DNA of 64,000 nucleotides from Paragordius varius (Eukaryota; Nematomorpha), in NCBI GenBank assembly GCA_964247055.1, contig OZ176053.1:5394001-5458000 (forward strand), written 5' to 3'. Under the pieces are notes generated by a model. It did no database searches, was not told the DNA's origin, and saw nothing but the letters and a program-made list of their open reading frames with translations. The position numbers and the translations under genes are program-made. The first letter of the stretch is position 1, and the number at the start of each line of letters is the position of its first letter. Below are positions 47,652 to 62,100 of the stretch, one piece after another.

Positions 47652-48078
47652 ATATATTCGAATTAATGTTATTAATAGAATTAATATTGGATTTGGTGGC
47701 AAAAATGTAACTAAAGTTTATAATATCCGCCACACCCATGCTTATAAACCTAAGCCCTCTTTGATTAAAATATTTTTTCAAGTGACTGTTACTTGAACAT
47801 TCCTTAATACAATACTAACAACGGATTAACACTAATTATATTTGTTTGATACGAATTTATCCTAATTATCATTAAATTAATATAAAAGAAACATGTTAAA
47901 TGATGACAAATTTCAATTAATTAACTGGAAAAATAGTCTCTCCTCCTACAATAATATAATTTATGTTTAAAAAAAGCTTGGCAAATATTTGGTAAAATGT
48001 ATTCTTTAGATATTTGTTAATAAAGTAAAAAATTTGTTTGAAGTACCTTTTTTAGAGAACCACCTCGAAAAAAATATT

Positions 48079-48346
48079 ATATTAACCATTTACTATTGGA
48101 ATTCACTTTTAATCAATTCAAATTCATCCTAAAATTATGTATTTCGGGCTAATATAACTCATCATTAATAATATATATATTCTTATGGCATAGTTTATTA
48201 TTTTTTCAGTATTATATTAATTATAAGCAAAATTTTATTTTTAAAAATATATAAAAATATAGGTAATTTTTAATTTTTAAAAACACATAATTTATTTTAG
48301 GGTGAATATGAATGGTGCAAGGGTGAATTGAACTGTAAATGGTATA
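48079..48346. repeat. MITE family F copy
   Basis: TTAACCATTTACTATTGGAA at the left pairs with TTGAACTGTAAATGGTATA at the right. The internal TATTTTTTCAGTATTATATT block is shared with 33029-33266. Confidence 0.65.
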
Positions 48347-49691
48347 TCTTGTATGTTAGCGCAAAAATTAAAGGGTGCGATAGGCCGCATTCTTTTCTTA
48401 TGGTGCGGCAACAGTGGGAAGGGCTAAAAAAATAAATGTTTATAAGGTATTTTTCACTTTAAAACACAAATCCATAATACACAATTGATTAAATTAAGGT
48501 TGATTAATACCCAAGGTTAAGGAAAGGTAATAATGGCTTAAAGCTGTATTAAGAAATATTTATGGAAAACATTTAGATTTTATTGTGAGGGTGTGGTTTA
48601 TAGTTTACAAATAAATTTGCCCATGGATTTAGCCCAACTCATAATGGAAAACTAGGAATCGTTAGTCACAAAGTAAAAATAATTACAACCAACAATAGCA
48701 ACGATTTCAAAGCAACTTAGAAAACAAAACTCATAAGGAGTTCAATTTAACATTAACATATACAACTATCACATAATAAAAAATTGTCAAACGTGACTCG
48801 GTTTTAACCGTTACTTATGATCAAAAGATATTTTGCCAAAACGGGTAAAAATCTCATACTTTAAACCAAGATATGTTTTCAACTATTGGTCACCTTAACA
48901 ATGCTCTTTAAAAATTATTTTTTTTCGATGGAATAATATATCAAATATGAGATTTTATATTTTTTGGTAGCCATAAACTCGATAGTTAGAAAGGATTATT
49001 CAACATTTAAAGGTATTAGTAAAAAGTAAATTAGAAAAGTTAAAGATAATCATGAGGCCAATTAATTTATATGCCCTGTTTTTATATATATATATATATA
49101 ATATAACCTATAATCAAAGTAAGGGTGAGCCCTATTTACAAACATAAAATTAGCCCTTTCTTAGAGAGTCATTTTGGACATAAACTATAATGCAAGCAAC
49201 TAAAATGATTGACTGAAAATGTAAAAAAGATTAATGAAGATTTATTGAAGTTTTATTAAATTGAGCTTAAAATAATTATATAAAATTAAATATTATTGAT
49301 TAATTAACATAATTAACATTAAAATATGAATTATATATATGTCACTAATTGATATAATTGATGTAAATTTCATAACTAGATGAAACGATGACTAGTATAA
49401 TAGAATGATGAATGGATTATAAATAATAAAAATAGTTTGATAAGGCTTTGATTTAACAGATACATATATATGTATTAAATAATTAAATAAGATTATTGAA
49501 TTAAAGAAATATATTACAATAAATAAGAGTGACTATATTTAAAAATAAAAAAATATTGGTTAATGACCATTTTTTGTAATAACCCAAATAATTTCCCCCT
49601 CATATATTTATCTATAGATTCATTACAACTTACAATGATTAGTTAAATAATAAAATAACTACATATAAAAATTTAAATATAGACTTCCACT

Positions 49692-52600
49692 TTAAACCCT
49701 AGGGATTTCAATGAAACCAATAGCTCTGAGGCCAGGTTGATAGTAATCAGATATGCGAACCAGGGCTGGTCGTAAATCTTCAACCATTTGAATTTGCTCA
49801 AAACTCAATGTGTTTATGGATTGGCGTTCAGGGCCTACACTGTCATAGTATATGGTAAGTTTTGTGTCACCTTGTGTAAAATCTCTCATTTTTTCTACTT
49901 CATTATTTTCATTTTCATTAACATTGAATTCGTCATTTCTATTTTGGCCACTCCTTCGATTTATAATGTAACCGGAAGGGGCATTAACTTCAAGGATAAC
50001 CATATTACTCCGAGCCCCAACGGTAGAGAGCGATTTAAAACTATAAGAATAATGTATGTAATATAAGTAAAAAATGAAAATTATTATACAGACAAAATGT
50101 AAATACATAAAGAATAATATATTTTTTCAAAAGACGGCTTTACTTGATTAAATTTGATATTTTTTAAATATAACCCATTGTTTTAAATTGCGAAGTATGA
50201 AAGAGAGATGTATATTGGTAAGGCATTAAATGTAATTAAATATTTTTATGGGGAAAACGAAGGTTTCATGGTAGGTAGACCTTTTAAATAAAAATATTTG
50301 CCTGTTTTATCGTTTTATATAATTCATTTTTTTCTGTATATTAATTTTTATTATAAAACAAAATAATGCAAATTTTTCAAGGGTATTAACAAAACTTATT
50401 CCACTGATAAAGGAAATAAACATTATAGAGCACATTAAGATACGAACTAAGGCTTAATTTCATGCTAATGTTAATAGAATTTTCAAAGTAAAATATCTGA
50501 AATCATTTTCCAAAATATTTTAAAATACTTACCTAAAACAAATATTGACAGTAAGCGTGGTTGAATTAATTTGTCGACGGGTCCTAACCTCTAAAACAAA
50601 CGGAGTTATGCTTGTGTTAGAAACGACATTATAACCCCAGGAAACCTAATACATATAAAAGTTTATCATTTTTAATATTTGTATATATTTATTGATTGAT
50701 TCACAAAAGCTATAAATTAAAAGTTAATAGTTATGTAATTAATTAAAAAATATGTAGAATTATATTGTATTTATTATGATAAATTTCTTTGGTATCAATC
50801 TATATATTTATAAAAATGGAAAATGCTGGCTTTGTGATGTGGTACAGGAAAACCGGTAGACCCAATCAAATCCAAATATCGAAAAAATATAATCAATAAT
50901 AAATGTCCCGACAATAGCTTCGCCATTTTTTTGAAATAGGCCCCCAGTTCGGGCCCACCCCGTATGAAAAACGGGTTTTTTTTTGAAAACAGAAGTCCAC
51001 AAAAATCGTGTCTTTGAGACAATTTTCCGGAGAACGTGTTGGACCATTCAATATGATTTTTGTTTACTTATTTTCGATTGCGCTGAACATAGTCGTCTCG
51101 CTTTTTTAATTAAGCCCTCTTTTTACCCGCTCCCCCCGTAAAATGCCATTTTTTTCAAAAAACGAAGTCCACAAAAATAATTTTTTAAATCTTATTTTTC
51201 GCCAAAGGTATGAGACCGTAAAAATTCAATAAAGATTCCACGTATTCCCTGCTAAAAGGCAAAAATTTTAGTCAAGCGTTTCTATGATGATAGCTGCTGG
51301 GCAAGGATTATCTATCATATGCATAGAATGTTAAAAAATATATGGATAATAAAACATTATTTATGGTAATCTATATATTTATAAAAATGGAAAATGCTGG
51401 CTTTGTGATCTGGTACAGGAAAACCGGTAGACCCATTCTCCAAACTTCGAAAAAATATAATCATTAATGAATGCCCCGACAATAGCTTCGCCCTTTTAAT
51501 AGCCTCCAGTTCGGGCCCACCCCGTGTGAAAAACGGTTTTTTTTGAAAACAGAAGTCCACAAAAATCGTGTATTTGAGACAATTTTCCGGAGAACGTGTT
51601 GGACCATTCAATATGATTTTTGTTTACTTATTTTCGATTGCGCTGAACATAGTCGTCTCGCATTTTTAATTTAGGCCCTCTTTTTACCCGCTCCCCCCGT
51701 AAAATGCCACCTTTTTCAAAAAACAAAGTCCACAAAAATAATTTTTTAAATCTATTTTTCGCCAAAGGTATGAGACCGTAAAAATTCAATATGGATTCCA
51801 CGTATTTCCTGTTGAAAGGCAAAAATTTTAGTCAAGCGTTTCTTTGATGATAGCTGCTGGGTAAGGAGCTACCCGCTAAAAACTGATTTGCCATGTAATT
51901 TTGTGATCTGTTTCCGGAAAATCGGCCGACCCAATCAAATCCAAACTTCGAAAAATTATAATCATTAATAAATGTCCCGACAATAGCTTCGCCCTTTTTT
52001 TGAAATAGGCTCCCAGTTCGGGCCCACCCCGTGTGAAAAACTGTTTTTTTTTGAAAACAGAAGTCCACAAAAATCGTGTTTTTGAGACAATTTTCTGGAG
52101 AAAGTGTTGGTCCATTCTATTTCAAATATGATTTTTGTTTACTTACTTTCGATTGCGCCGAACATAGTCGAGTCACTTTTTTGATTTAGGCCCTCTTTTT
52201 ACCGCTCCGCTCGTAAAATGCCATTTTTTTCAAAAAACAAAGTCCACAAAATAATTTTTAAAATCTATTTTTCCCCCAATTAAACAATATATTAGTATGA
52301 ATGCTCCGTTTTAAAATTCCTATAAAATCATATTTATTAAATAATGTTTCGAAATAATCCACATAAGTGGATCTTTTTATTGTCCCTTATTTTAAATAGC
52401 CCTACCCCCCCAGAAGTCCGAAGGACTTCCTCGGGCTGCGTAGCAGCACGAGATTCACGCTAGTAATAATAATAAAAGCGGAATAAAACGATATCCATGT
52501 TTTATCATTGAAAACAATTTAACTTTGAAAATCATTTTAAAAAAATATAAACATCTTTAACATTATTATTAAACGAACGGTACAATAAAAACCCAAAATA

Positions 52601-53160
52601 TTTATTTTCAAAAAACAACAAAATAAATAACAATATCAATGTATTTAAAAATTATCGCCCATTTATGCGCGTGATTTATATAATAAAATGGAGTTACGTT
52701 TTTTAAAATTTCTCACGACGTATAAAAAATAAGCTACTTGTAATAAAGCGGAGCCGGTTCCCCGGGCTTGAATATCAATTTGTGGTTCTCGCTTTGATCC
52801 AAAAGTTTGGCAGTCAAGCAAAAGCAAAGAACGGACATCCAAATGCGAATCATGGAATAGAGTTTGACCTTTTATACAAAAAAAAATTTTTTTGTTAAAT
52901 ATAAACTTTATATTTTTATCTTAATTTATAAAATATTAAAAAAATAAATTATCAAAATTTATTAGAATTTTGTAAGAATTATGTATAACAGAGATTGTGC
53001 GAATTGTTAAAAATAAAAATTATTTAATTAATTTTATTCAAAAAATGAAAAATAATATTTTGAGACATGTACCAGAAAATGTAACATCCATATTTTGTTG
53101 ACTAGGAGGCGGTAATAATTTTGCAAAAGCTGCTAATCCATCTAAAGCCACGATTGTATC
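49692..53160 (-). CDS. tep: TEP C-terminal CUB and receptor-binding exons
   Basis: 53160-53073 continues [17 protein letters not shown], the conserved end of the thioester domain. 52868-52738 gives [14 protein letters not shown], followed by VSWGYNVV (50645-50533), like GEGCVLLQ-SL-YN in other members. The last exon, 50040-49692, has the MG8 receptor-binding motifs [24 protein letters not shown] and [14 protein letters not shown]. The TAA stop is at 49692-49694. The intron 50646-52737 contains the tandem repeats listed separately. Confidence 0.95.
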
Positions 53161-56100
53161 CTAAAAATCAAAATATAAATAAAAATTGTAACAAAGTTAT
53201 ATTAAAATTTATTTAAAATCAATTATTTTAAATTTGTAAAGGAATTTAGCCCCAATGAGATGGTTAAAATTGGATATTAAAAACCCTAGTAATTTATTTA
53301 ATGGGCAATTGTAATTTTTATTCACACACACACACACAATAATTACGTATGCTCCATGGCAGAAATAAATATTAATTAGTGATTTAATATTTAAAAAATT
53401 TTAAATTTTTGGCACATACACACAAATATATATATATATATATATATATCCTTAAAAAACAATTATAAATTTTCGGGAAAGTAAATATTTAGTAATTTAA
53501 AATGCACATGAAATGATTAAGAATATTTAGACATATTTTAAAATCATAAATTGAATTGAAAATTTTTCCCAGTATATTTAGTCGAGCTTATATATTTTTA
53601 AACAACAAAAATATCAAATGGTTAATAAATTTAAACTGTACAAATGACACATTCTTTACAATATTAAAAAATTATATATTAATTCAACATTTTGATATAT
53701 ATCTTACAATTAATAACCGCCAAAAAAATTTCTCATATGATAAAAGTCCGAAAACTTATCAATAAATGCAACGATAAAAATAAACCCAATTATTTTTAAC
53801 ATTCAATCAACTCAATATATTAACAAAAGCATAAAAAACTTAACAACTCATGGAAAATAAAAAAAACAAAATAAAAACCTGCGTGCTGGCAAAACCACCC
53901 AATGAATTCCTTTGACTTATGAGCCATCGAAGTGGCCTAAGGCCATCATCAAGTCTTCGTTGACTGGCTAGAGCTAGTAAAACGTAAGCCGTAGTTTCAA
54001 AGTCCCAGCTGTTTAGAGGCGGCGGATTTATACGAGACCTCGTGACTGGGGAATCACGTGATGGCATATTAGGTCCAAAAACGTCTAGCCTTTGACTTTG
54101 AGGGAAAGCGGGCCAAAAATTACCTTTATTATCAGTTTTTACAATAAAAATGTAAGTTATAAAGATAAAGCGTATTATTACTAAATCATAGGTACACTTA
54201 TTAAACAAATACTTTAATATCTAATGAAGCCTACTTAAGGGAAAAGAAATATTGCTTTCCTGTGTAAATATGTTTATTTATAATTTTATTTTTTAATGTG
54301 TAAATATTTATTAATTAGCAAAAATATTTTTACAAAGCAGAATGCTTTTTCTTTTATAGGTGTTATCATACATTTCTTATTTTACCAATAAATATTCCAT
54401 CATATATAAATGGTTTAATTGGATATAAGGATACATTTTTAGCATATGAATCACGGTTAAAATATATTTTGAATATATCATAAAAATTATCGGTTTTGAT
54501 GCACATTTCGAATAATAATAATAATCAAAATATCTAAGTGTATATATATTAAAATGATTTGCGTTTAGTTATTTAAGTTTTGTAATACATTTTAAGTTCG
54601 CATTTAAAGAATTTATATAATAATAAAAGGATAAACTCCAAGCTTAACTTAATAACAATTAAATTGAAAAAATAAGGAAAAAGAAGAGAAGTGGGTCAAT
54701 TCTTTGCCACATAAGTATTGAAACTTATATAATAATGGACCTATTTTTTTTAAAATGTAATTAATTAACTTACTGTGATAATAAAAAGGATTAATAATGA
54801 TAAAAAATTGTTTATTTGACCAATTTATATTTTGCTTGTATAAGGAAAAAATTCATAAAGGAGGAAAAACCTTGATCACTTTCAATTTGCCGTTGAGTTA
54901 AGATTGTCCAAATATTATTTTGTGCATTCACAATTCTCTGGTTTTGTTCGGGTACATTTATAGTGCGTAATAAGGCGATTATATCTAAAACAATAAATTG
55001 AATTAATAATTAAGATTATTTCCTTTGAAACCAAAATAAATTTAAAACTTTCGAATTGTAATAATTTAAATAGTTTGGCATCATAATAAAACCATTTTTA
55101 AATATAAATATTTTAAATTAATTATTCCCTCAATAGATATATATGCATACTTCAAAAAAATTGAAACATTGAATGCTTTTAATTCAAGAGAAATGCAAAA
55201 TTTTGTAATTATTAATATGAATCAAAAATAAAATGAAAAAAATATATATACCTTTATTTCTAACATTATACGTAAAATTATCATTGGGCAATGGTTTAAC
55301 CGGTATAGGCAAAATAGAGGGAATGGGAACCGATATTCTAGTTTCTACATTAGATGATGTTACACCTAAAAATAATTAAAATAAAATACATTATTTTATA
55401 CAATTTATAATTAATATATATTAATAAAAACTTTAATATCGGATTTAATTTTATTAATAAAGAAAAAATAAATTAATTTAGGTCTAAATTTTAAAAAGTA
55501 ATTTATTTTAACATAAAAATCATAATTTAATAGGAAAAAATAATAACCATTATTATTATCGAAGAGGGGATTGGTTCTTTCAAATGATGGTGAGGGTGGT
55601 ATGCTAAATTATATATGGATTTTTTACTTCAAACTTTAAAATAAAACAATCAAAAATTTAAATAATATTCATTTGGCATTAAATTAACAATAAGCACAAT
55701 TATAATTATATAGCAAGGAATATATTTAAATTTATTAAATTTTAATTTACTTTTTAAAATAAAATATTTTACAATATTATTCCCTATTTAACATTAAAGA
55801 ATTTTTTTTTCATTTTAAAAATCATTCAAAGTCTTGAAATTAGAAGTTGTTATCACGGTAGATATTATTTAAAAATAAAATTACAATAAAATCTATAGAA
55901 AAAATAATTTATCGCTATAAAATTTTTATACAAACTTTTCTAAATCATTAATTTCTGTGGCTTCTGGTTGGACGGCTAACTTTTTTTCCTGTTCTTCCCA
56001 TTGTTTAATTATAACATTTAATGCATTTTGGTTGATCGGATTTTGCACAGCCAAAGTCAAAGCAAAATATCCAATAGCCAGATCATAATTACTAGAAATT

Positions 56101-59100
56101 AAGCAAAATGTATGTTAAGTCCAAATTTTATAATTTTTATAATAGAAATAAATAAAAAATTCAGTTTAGTTTTAATTAGGTAGTCCATTTTTTTCAAAAT
56201 ATATTTATGGATTGTTTACACACATTTCATATATATTATGGAGAACTAAATTATTCTTCAACTACCAAATTACGAAGGGCTAAATAAATTACAGTATTGC
56301 CAGAAAGTTATTAATTATTGCAAAATAGCATATGCAGCAAAGAATTGGCTAATAATAGTAAAAAGTGAAAAAATAATTATAAGCCAATTATACTGCGCTT
56401 TGTTGTATATGCTATTTGTCAATAATTAATAACTCTAGCAATGTATTACTGTATTTATATGCTAATGTTTATTTAAGTTAAAATAATTGTGAAAAAGTTA
56501 TATTTTAGAGATATTAAAATAATTTTTCCGAAATTATAAACTATAGAACAAATTTTAATGTAAAAAAATTTTTTTTATACTATAAACATATTGAGTTTGC
56601 AAATTATTAACCAATACCATTATAATTTTTCAAAATAAAAAATAATGCTTTCAAATATATATATATATATATTATATGGCCTTTTGAAAAATTATAATAT
56701 TTACATCAAAATAATTATACTAAATATATGAATATTGAAGAGATATCCATTATTATTCAAATACATATTCAAAATTTTAAACATTTTTATATATTGATTT
56801 TTACAAGAAAATTAATACAAAAAAGATACCTAATTTCCGTTGCATTTGTCGTTCCATCCAAACTATTTAACAAAAATCTTTCCGATAAAATCAGGGCTCT
56901 CAAAACGCGATTTCTCATATCTTCAGTTTGGGTTTCAGAACTTTTAACATTCACATTATTATCGTTGATAAAATTATTTGCTATTCGGCGCAACGCTATA
57001 TAAACATAGCAAGTTAGAGCGAAATTGCCTTTACTGCTTCCGCCCTACAAAATTAAATGAATATGCTAAAATATCGATTATTTTTCGCAAGAACCATAAA
57101 ATTACAAAAAAATATTTTATAGTTCAAAATTGATTGTACATTTTGCAAGATAGATATAAAATTATTGTTTTATCACAATATAATTTTAAAATATTTATAT
57201 TGTAATATTTTATATGTATATAGATTCCTAAAAAACATTTTTTTAAAAAAAACTACCTGCAAAGCCTTATTATGAACGGTTCCGATCTCCGCAAAAGAAC
57301 CCAAAAGATAAGCTGGTTTACCGGCTAGTACTTGATTATCCAATATAAATGTCAATGCATTGCTATATTCATATGAATACATATGTTTTGAGTTAAAAAT
57401 CAAGGTGTTTTAATGGTTAAAATTTTCGGTTTTAACTTAAAATAATATCTTAAAGGGTCGAACATATGGTTGGAGGAATATCAACATTTTTAAATTTTTA
57501 ATACAATTATTTAGCGTATTAATACATTTATAGATAATTATGATATTAATTAAATTTAAAAGAGGGGGAAAATTAAAATTTCCAAGATAAATATGTAAAA
57601 AATTTAGGCATAAACAATATAAATCTAATAAAATAAAAAAATTTAGTAGGCTCGATAATACTTACAATAAAAACTCTAATCAATTACTTTATTATACGTT
57701 CTTGAACGAATATAAGGCCTAATCCACCGGGGCGACCAGATGCCAGAGCGAATGAACGCAAAACAAGCGACGTTAACCATATGGAACCACGGGCATCATT
57801 TTCGCCAAAAGCACTAAAGGAGCCATCTGGCCGCTGGAAAGTCAGCTGTCTTTGGAAACCTTATATATAAATATATATTAATATTTAGAAATCATAAAGG
57901 TTTATATCATAAAGGTTTAAATTTCGGGTCAAAAAGTAATTTTGTTGTTAAATGGGAGGATATTACATTCGAAGCGATAAAACCTAAAAATATTTAGCAG
58001 TCATCTAATTATTTTTTAAAAAAAATTAAAAGATGCCTAAATTGAATCAGATTTTTGAATAAAAATATTTAATATATTATGGTGAAAAAAAAACTTTTTT
58101 TTATAAAATATGAGTTTTTTCATAAAATTCCGATATAAAAACATATATTTTACACTGTCCAATAATTTAGGCCTGCAAATCAATAATCTCTAAATCGTTT
58201 TATTATTTCGAATTTGCCGCACATAAAAAATATACGGATCCTACCAATAATTAATATTTAAATAGCCTCAAAATGGCATGTATAATCACTGACAACAATA
58301 AATTTTACTCTTTCCGCACAATTTTAACCATCAGATCGACTATGGTTACCACAAAGAAAGGTCAGCAAGCAAAAATATTATATGTATAATAAGTATCAGA
58401 CTAATAAAAAAAATCAATTATCCAATCATTAAATTATAATCAATCTGGTTCTATCATCATTTATTAAAAGTATGTTAAAAATACTACAATACCTTTTAAA
58501 TATGAAATAATAATAAAAATTAAATGAGGCTAAATAAAAATAAGTTTATAACCAACTGTTCAGTACAATTTAAATCCCACCTAAAGTAAATTTAGACCTT
58601 TGGCTGTTTATTTTATGAATTTTAATAAAATATACAAAAAAATTCGAAGTCTTTTGATATTTTCATTGGTAATAATCAAAATTTGAGTTAATTACCTTGT
58701 TCAGTAAAATCTACAATTTTAGCCCGCAGATCGGGTGTGTTTAAGCCTTTGGCCGTTAAATAAGCCCAAATAAATAAATTTGGGGCAAAAGTTAACATAT
58801 TTTGTTCACCACATCCATAAGGCAATCGAATCAAATTTCCAATGTTGGCTAAGGATGGACCCATAATATCACCTTTATTTGACATGTAATATAATTCAAA
58901 TATAAAAATAAACTTTATATTGATTTCAAATAATGAGTAAAAAGGTCAAATTTTATTTTAATAATCGGGTATAAAAACGAAATTACTATTTAACTATAAA
59001 TTTGAATGATCTGAACATTTATATATTTTGTTATATTAAAGTGGTTTGATTGAATAGAAGCAAAATATATTATGAATATAAATCAATAAATAAATTAAAT

Positions 59101-62100
59101 TTTAAGGCACAATCTTTCCGAACCGGTTATCAAAATGTTTTCGGAAGCCGGAACCGTAGTTTCATTTTTTTAAATTTGTCATTTTTTAATTAATAATATT
59201 AATATTTTTCACAAAAAAATAGCATACAATATTTTACATAGCTTATGATGCTTTTGCGGTTTTTTATTGACATTTCATCGAAAAATTGGGTTTACATAAA
59301 AAATGTTAACGGCCATAATATTTTTATTAAAAAAGTATGTTATAAATCAACGAAGAAAATAATGCCATTCTTTTTTGTCATAAAAAATTAGGAATTTCTT
59401 ATAAGGATTTCCTTATTTTTTTATTCACTCCATCCAATGTTGCCGTTTAGTAAAAGCGAGTTAGTTTAGGTTAAACAATAAAAGCGTTTTTTTCCAAATT
59501 TTAAACAAATTTTTTCAAATGTAGACAAATAATATTTACTTAATGTGAACAATTTTAAGTTTATTATAAATATGAATTACTAGGTCAATTTCATAAATTA
59601 TCAGCCATCTAATTATTAAAATGAAAAAACATTTACCAATTGAACAGACATCAAGGAAATTTGAGCCAGGCACAAAATCTTGGGCATTCCAATCTATCAA
59701 AACTTTTTGAGTGAAGGTCGAGGATTCATCACCGCTATTATTTTTGCCAAGTGAAACAAGGAACGGTTTATTAAAGTATTGAGTTTCGCCTTCAGCCTAA
59801 AAATCATAATTATTTTATATCAACAATATTTTGCAAATCTTAATGTAGGTTGTGTAAAAGTTAGTTACAACAAATCATTTTAATTATGATGATAGTTTGG
59901 TGCATGTACGGGATACATTAAGCTGGCGAATAATTTGGAAATCCATAATTTGCAAAAATATGCTGAAAAAAATTGATTTTTTTAAGCATTTTTTTGGATA
60001 AATCTATCTAATTGATAACGAACTTGAAAAAATCGATATTTTGTGTTTGCATTTTGCAGTCTTATGTATGTTCAAAATTTAATAAAATATATTAATACAC
60101 ACGCATATTTCGTATGCGGCCGGCCGGAATATGGAAATCATAAATGCGGCCCGCAAAGCCATTAGTGTTGGACATCCCTGTTGCTTAATTCGTATTCAAT
60201 TTAGAAATAATATAATTAAAATAGATTAAAACATTTTTATATTATATTTGAATATTAATAAATGATTATAGAAAATGATATAATCAATAAATATTCCAAC
60301 ATAACCATTTTTTGTCATTTAAAAAAATTCACAAATTTAAAATACTTACTTTAACAGGTAAAACTTTTTCGATCGCATCACCAATTATATTATCAGCATT
60401 ACCACCATTTTGATTTAAAATCCGTGCAGTAACCTTGATTTTACATGGGCCAACTTTCAATGGTCTTATCCAAAAAAAGACAGATTGGCTATTTGAGTCT
60501 GGAATATTAATTGAATTTTCGACATTCCTATTAAGATTATTCTGAGAATTTGCATTAGAATCGCTAGAAGCAATAACTTCAAATTCTGGTTCTGTGGTAC
60601 TTTGAGGTCCTGATAGAGTTACTAAAGTCTTAAAGGGAAAAAATAAAAGATATTTTTTAGAACAGATAATATTTTTAAACACTTGTAAAAGGACATTTAA
60701 AATGAAATTATCAATCTATAATAATGAGGGTTACCCATCTCATACCGATTGCTTAAGGTAGCCAAAAATATAACCAAAAGCGTTTTTCAAGGTTTTTAAG
60801 GATGTGATACAATTTAAATATTTTCTTTTAAACATGTTTGTTATATAATATTTTAATCATATATTTTATTTATTAGACATTATAGTTCTAAATTTTCACC
60901 TTTTATAGAATTATTATTGGAAAAATAAAAAATTAACTCACTTTCACATCTCGACCTAAATAATTGAATATAATAGCTTGAATGCGGACCCGTTCTCTCC
61001 GAATTACCGAATACGGCAAATTGAGTGTCACGAAAAATGGTTGGAAAACTCGAATCTATATTATGATAAAAGTAAATTTGGATTTTGATTTGACAAATTT
61101 CTTTCAAATAATACTTAAAAAGAAATAAATAAAAAGGGTGTGCGAATCTCATTACAACACTTAAATTTAAACATTTTACTCTGGTAATAGTAAAAATAAT
61201 AAAATATCGGTAACATTCAAAAAATTTTTATCGCTAAAATTTTAGGAAATACATGTGTCAATTAATTTACTTTTTAAAGGGAACAAAAAAATAAAAATTT
61301 CAACCTGACCCGGGATAGAACTGATTCCTAACCCATTAACTTGGTCGAGGGATAGAGCTGAAGCTATCCAAGTTGTTATAGTATCAGGTGTTTGTTTGGT
61401 TACACTTGCCATTCCATTCGAACTTTATGAATAAAATTTCGTAAGAACAAAAATTTGGTTAAAACAGTTTTGTAATGGTAAATGACGGATTGATTATGTT
61501 TTGTAATAACAGTTGTAAAATCCGTAATATAATCATAATCGAAAATTAAACTTAAAATTAATTGAAAGATAATTATTAAAAGAAATTATAAACGATATGT
61601 AAAACCCTTTCGTCAATGGTAAAAAGAGGTTTGTTAAAATATATATATTGTAAATGAGCGGCCTGCAATAAGTGACAATCAATAAAGGATAACCAATTTA
61701 ATATACCACAATACTTCGATCATATACAACAAAACAGTTATAAGTTGTAAACAACAGATGCCTAGCAATCAAAATATGGTAATGGAATTCATGTTTTAAT
61801 AGACAAAAATATTTTTAGCGAGTTTTTTAAATATGAGATAGAATCTTAATATATATAACATAATTTTATGGCAAAAATAAAATGAGTAAATGTACATACT
61901 CAGCATTCACATCATCCCAAATCCAGGTTTCGGGAAACTCAGTGCGAGTTTCGATTTCGGGTAAACCGGCTGCTTCAGAGCCCGAACGCGCAGAGGGGGG
62001 TGGGGCGGGACCCGCTAAATTTCGGACAGAATCCATTTCCATCCCGAATGCTGGTGCTCTGGCCCTTGAAAAGGCAGCCATTGCCATGGGCCTAGCAAAA

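Larger units (their letters stand above)
45325..49691. other. Interval between the zinc-finger gene and the thioester-protein gene
   Basis: The two genes converge here. Apart from nested MITEs (46958-47651) and another F copy (48079-48346) it is AT-rich with short noise frames. The 3' untranslated regions of both genes must lie at its ends. Confidence 0.5.

Noticed and set aside
50795-52115. Similar frames in the three tandem repeats (WTSVFKKK..., GWARTG)
   Set aside because: Their likeness only reflects the repeated DNA. Frames have different starts and ends in each copy and match no family.
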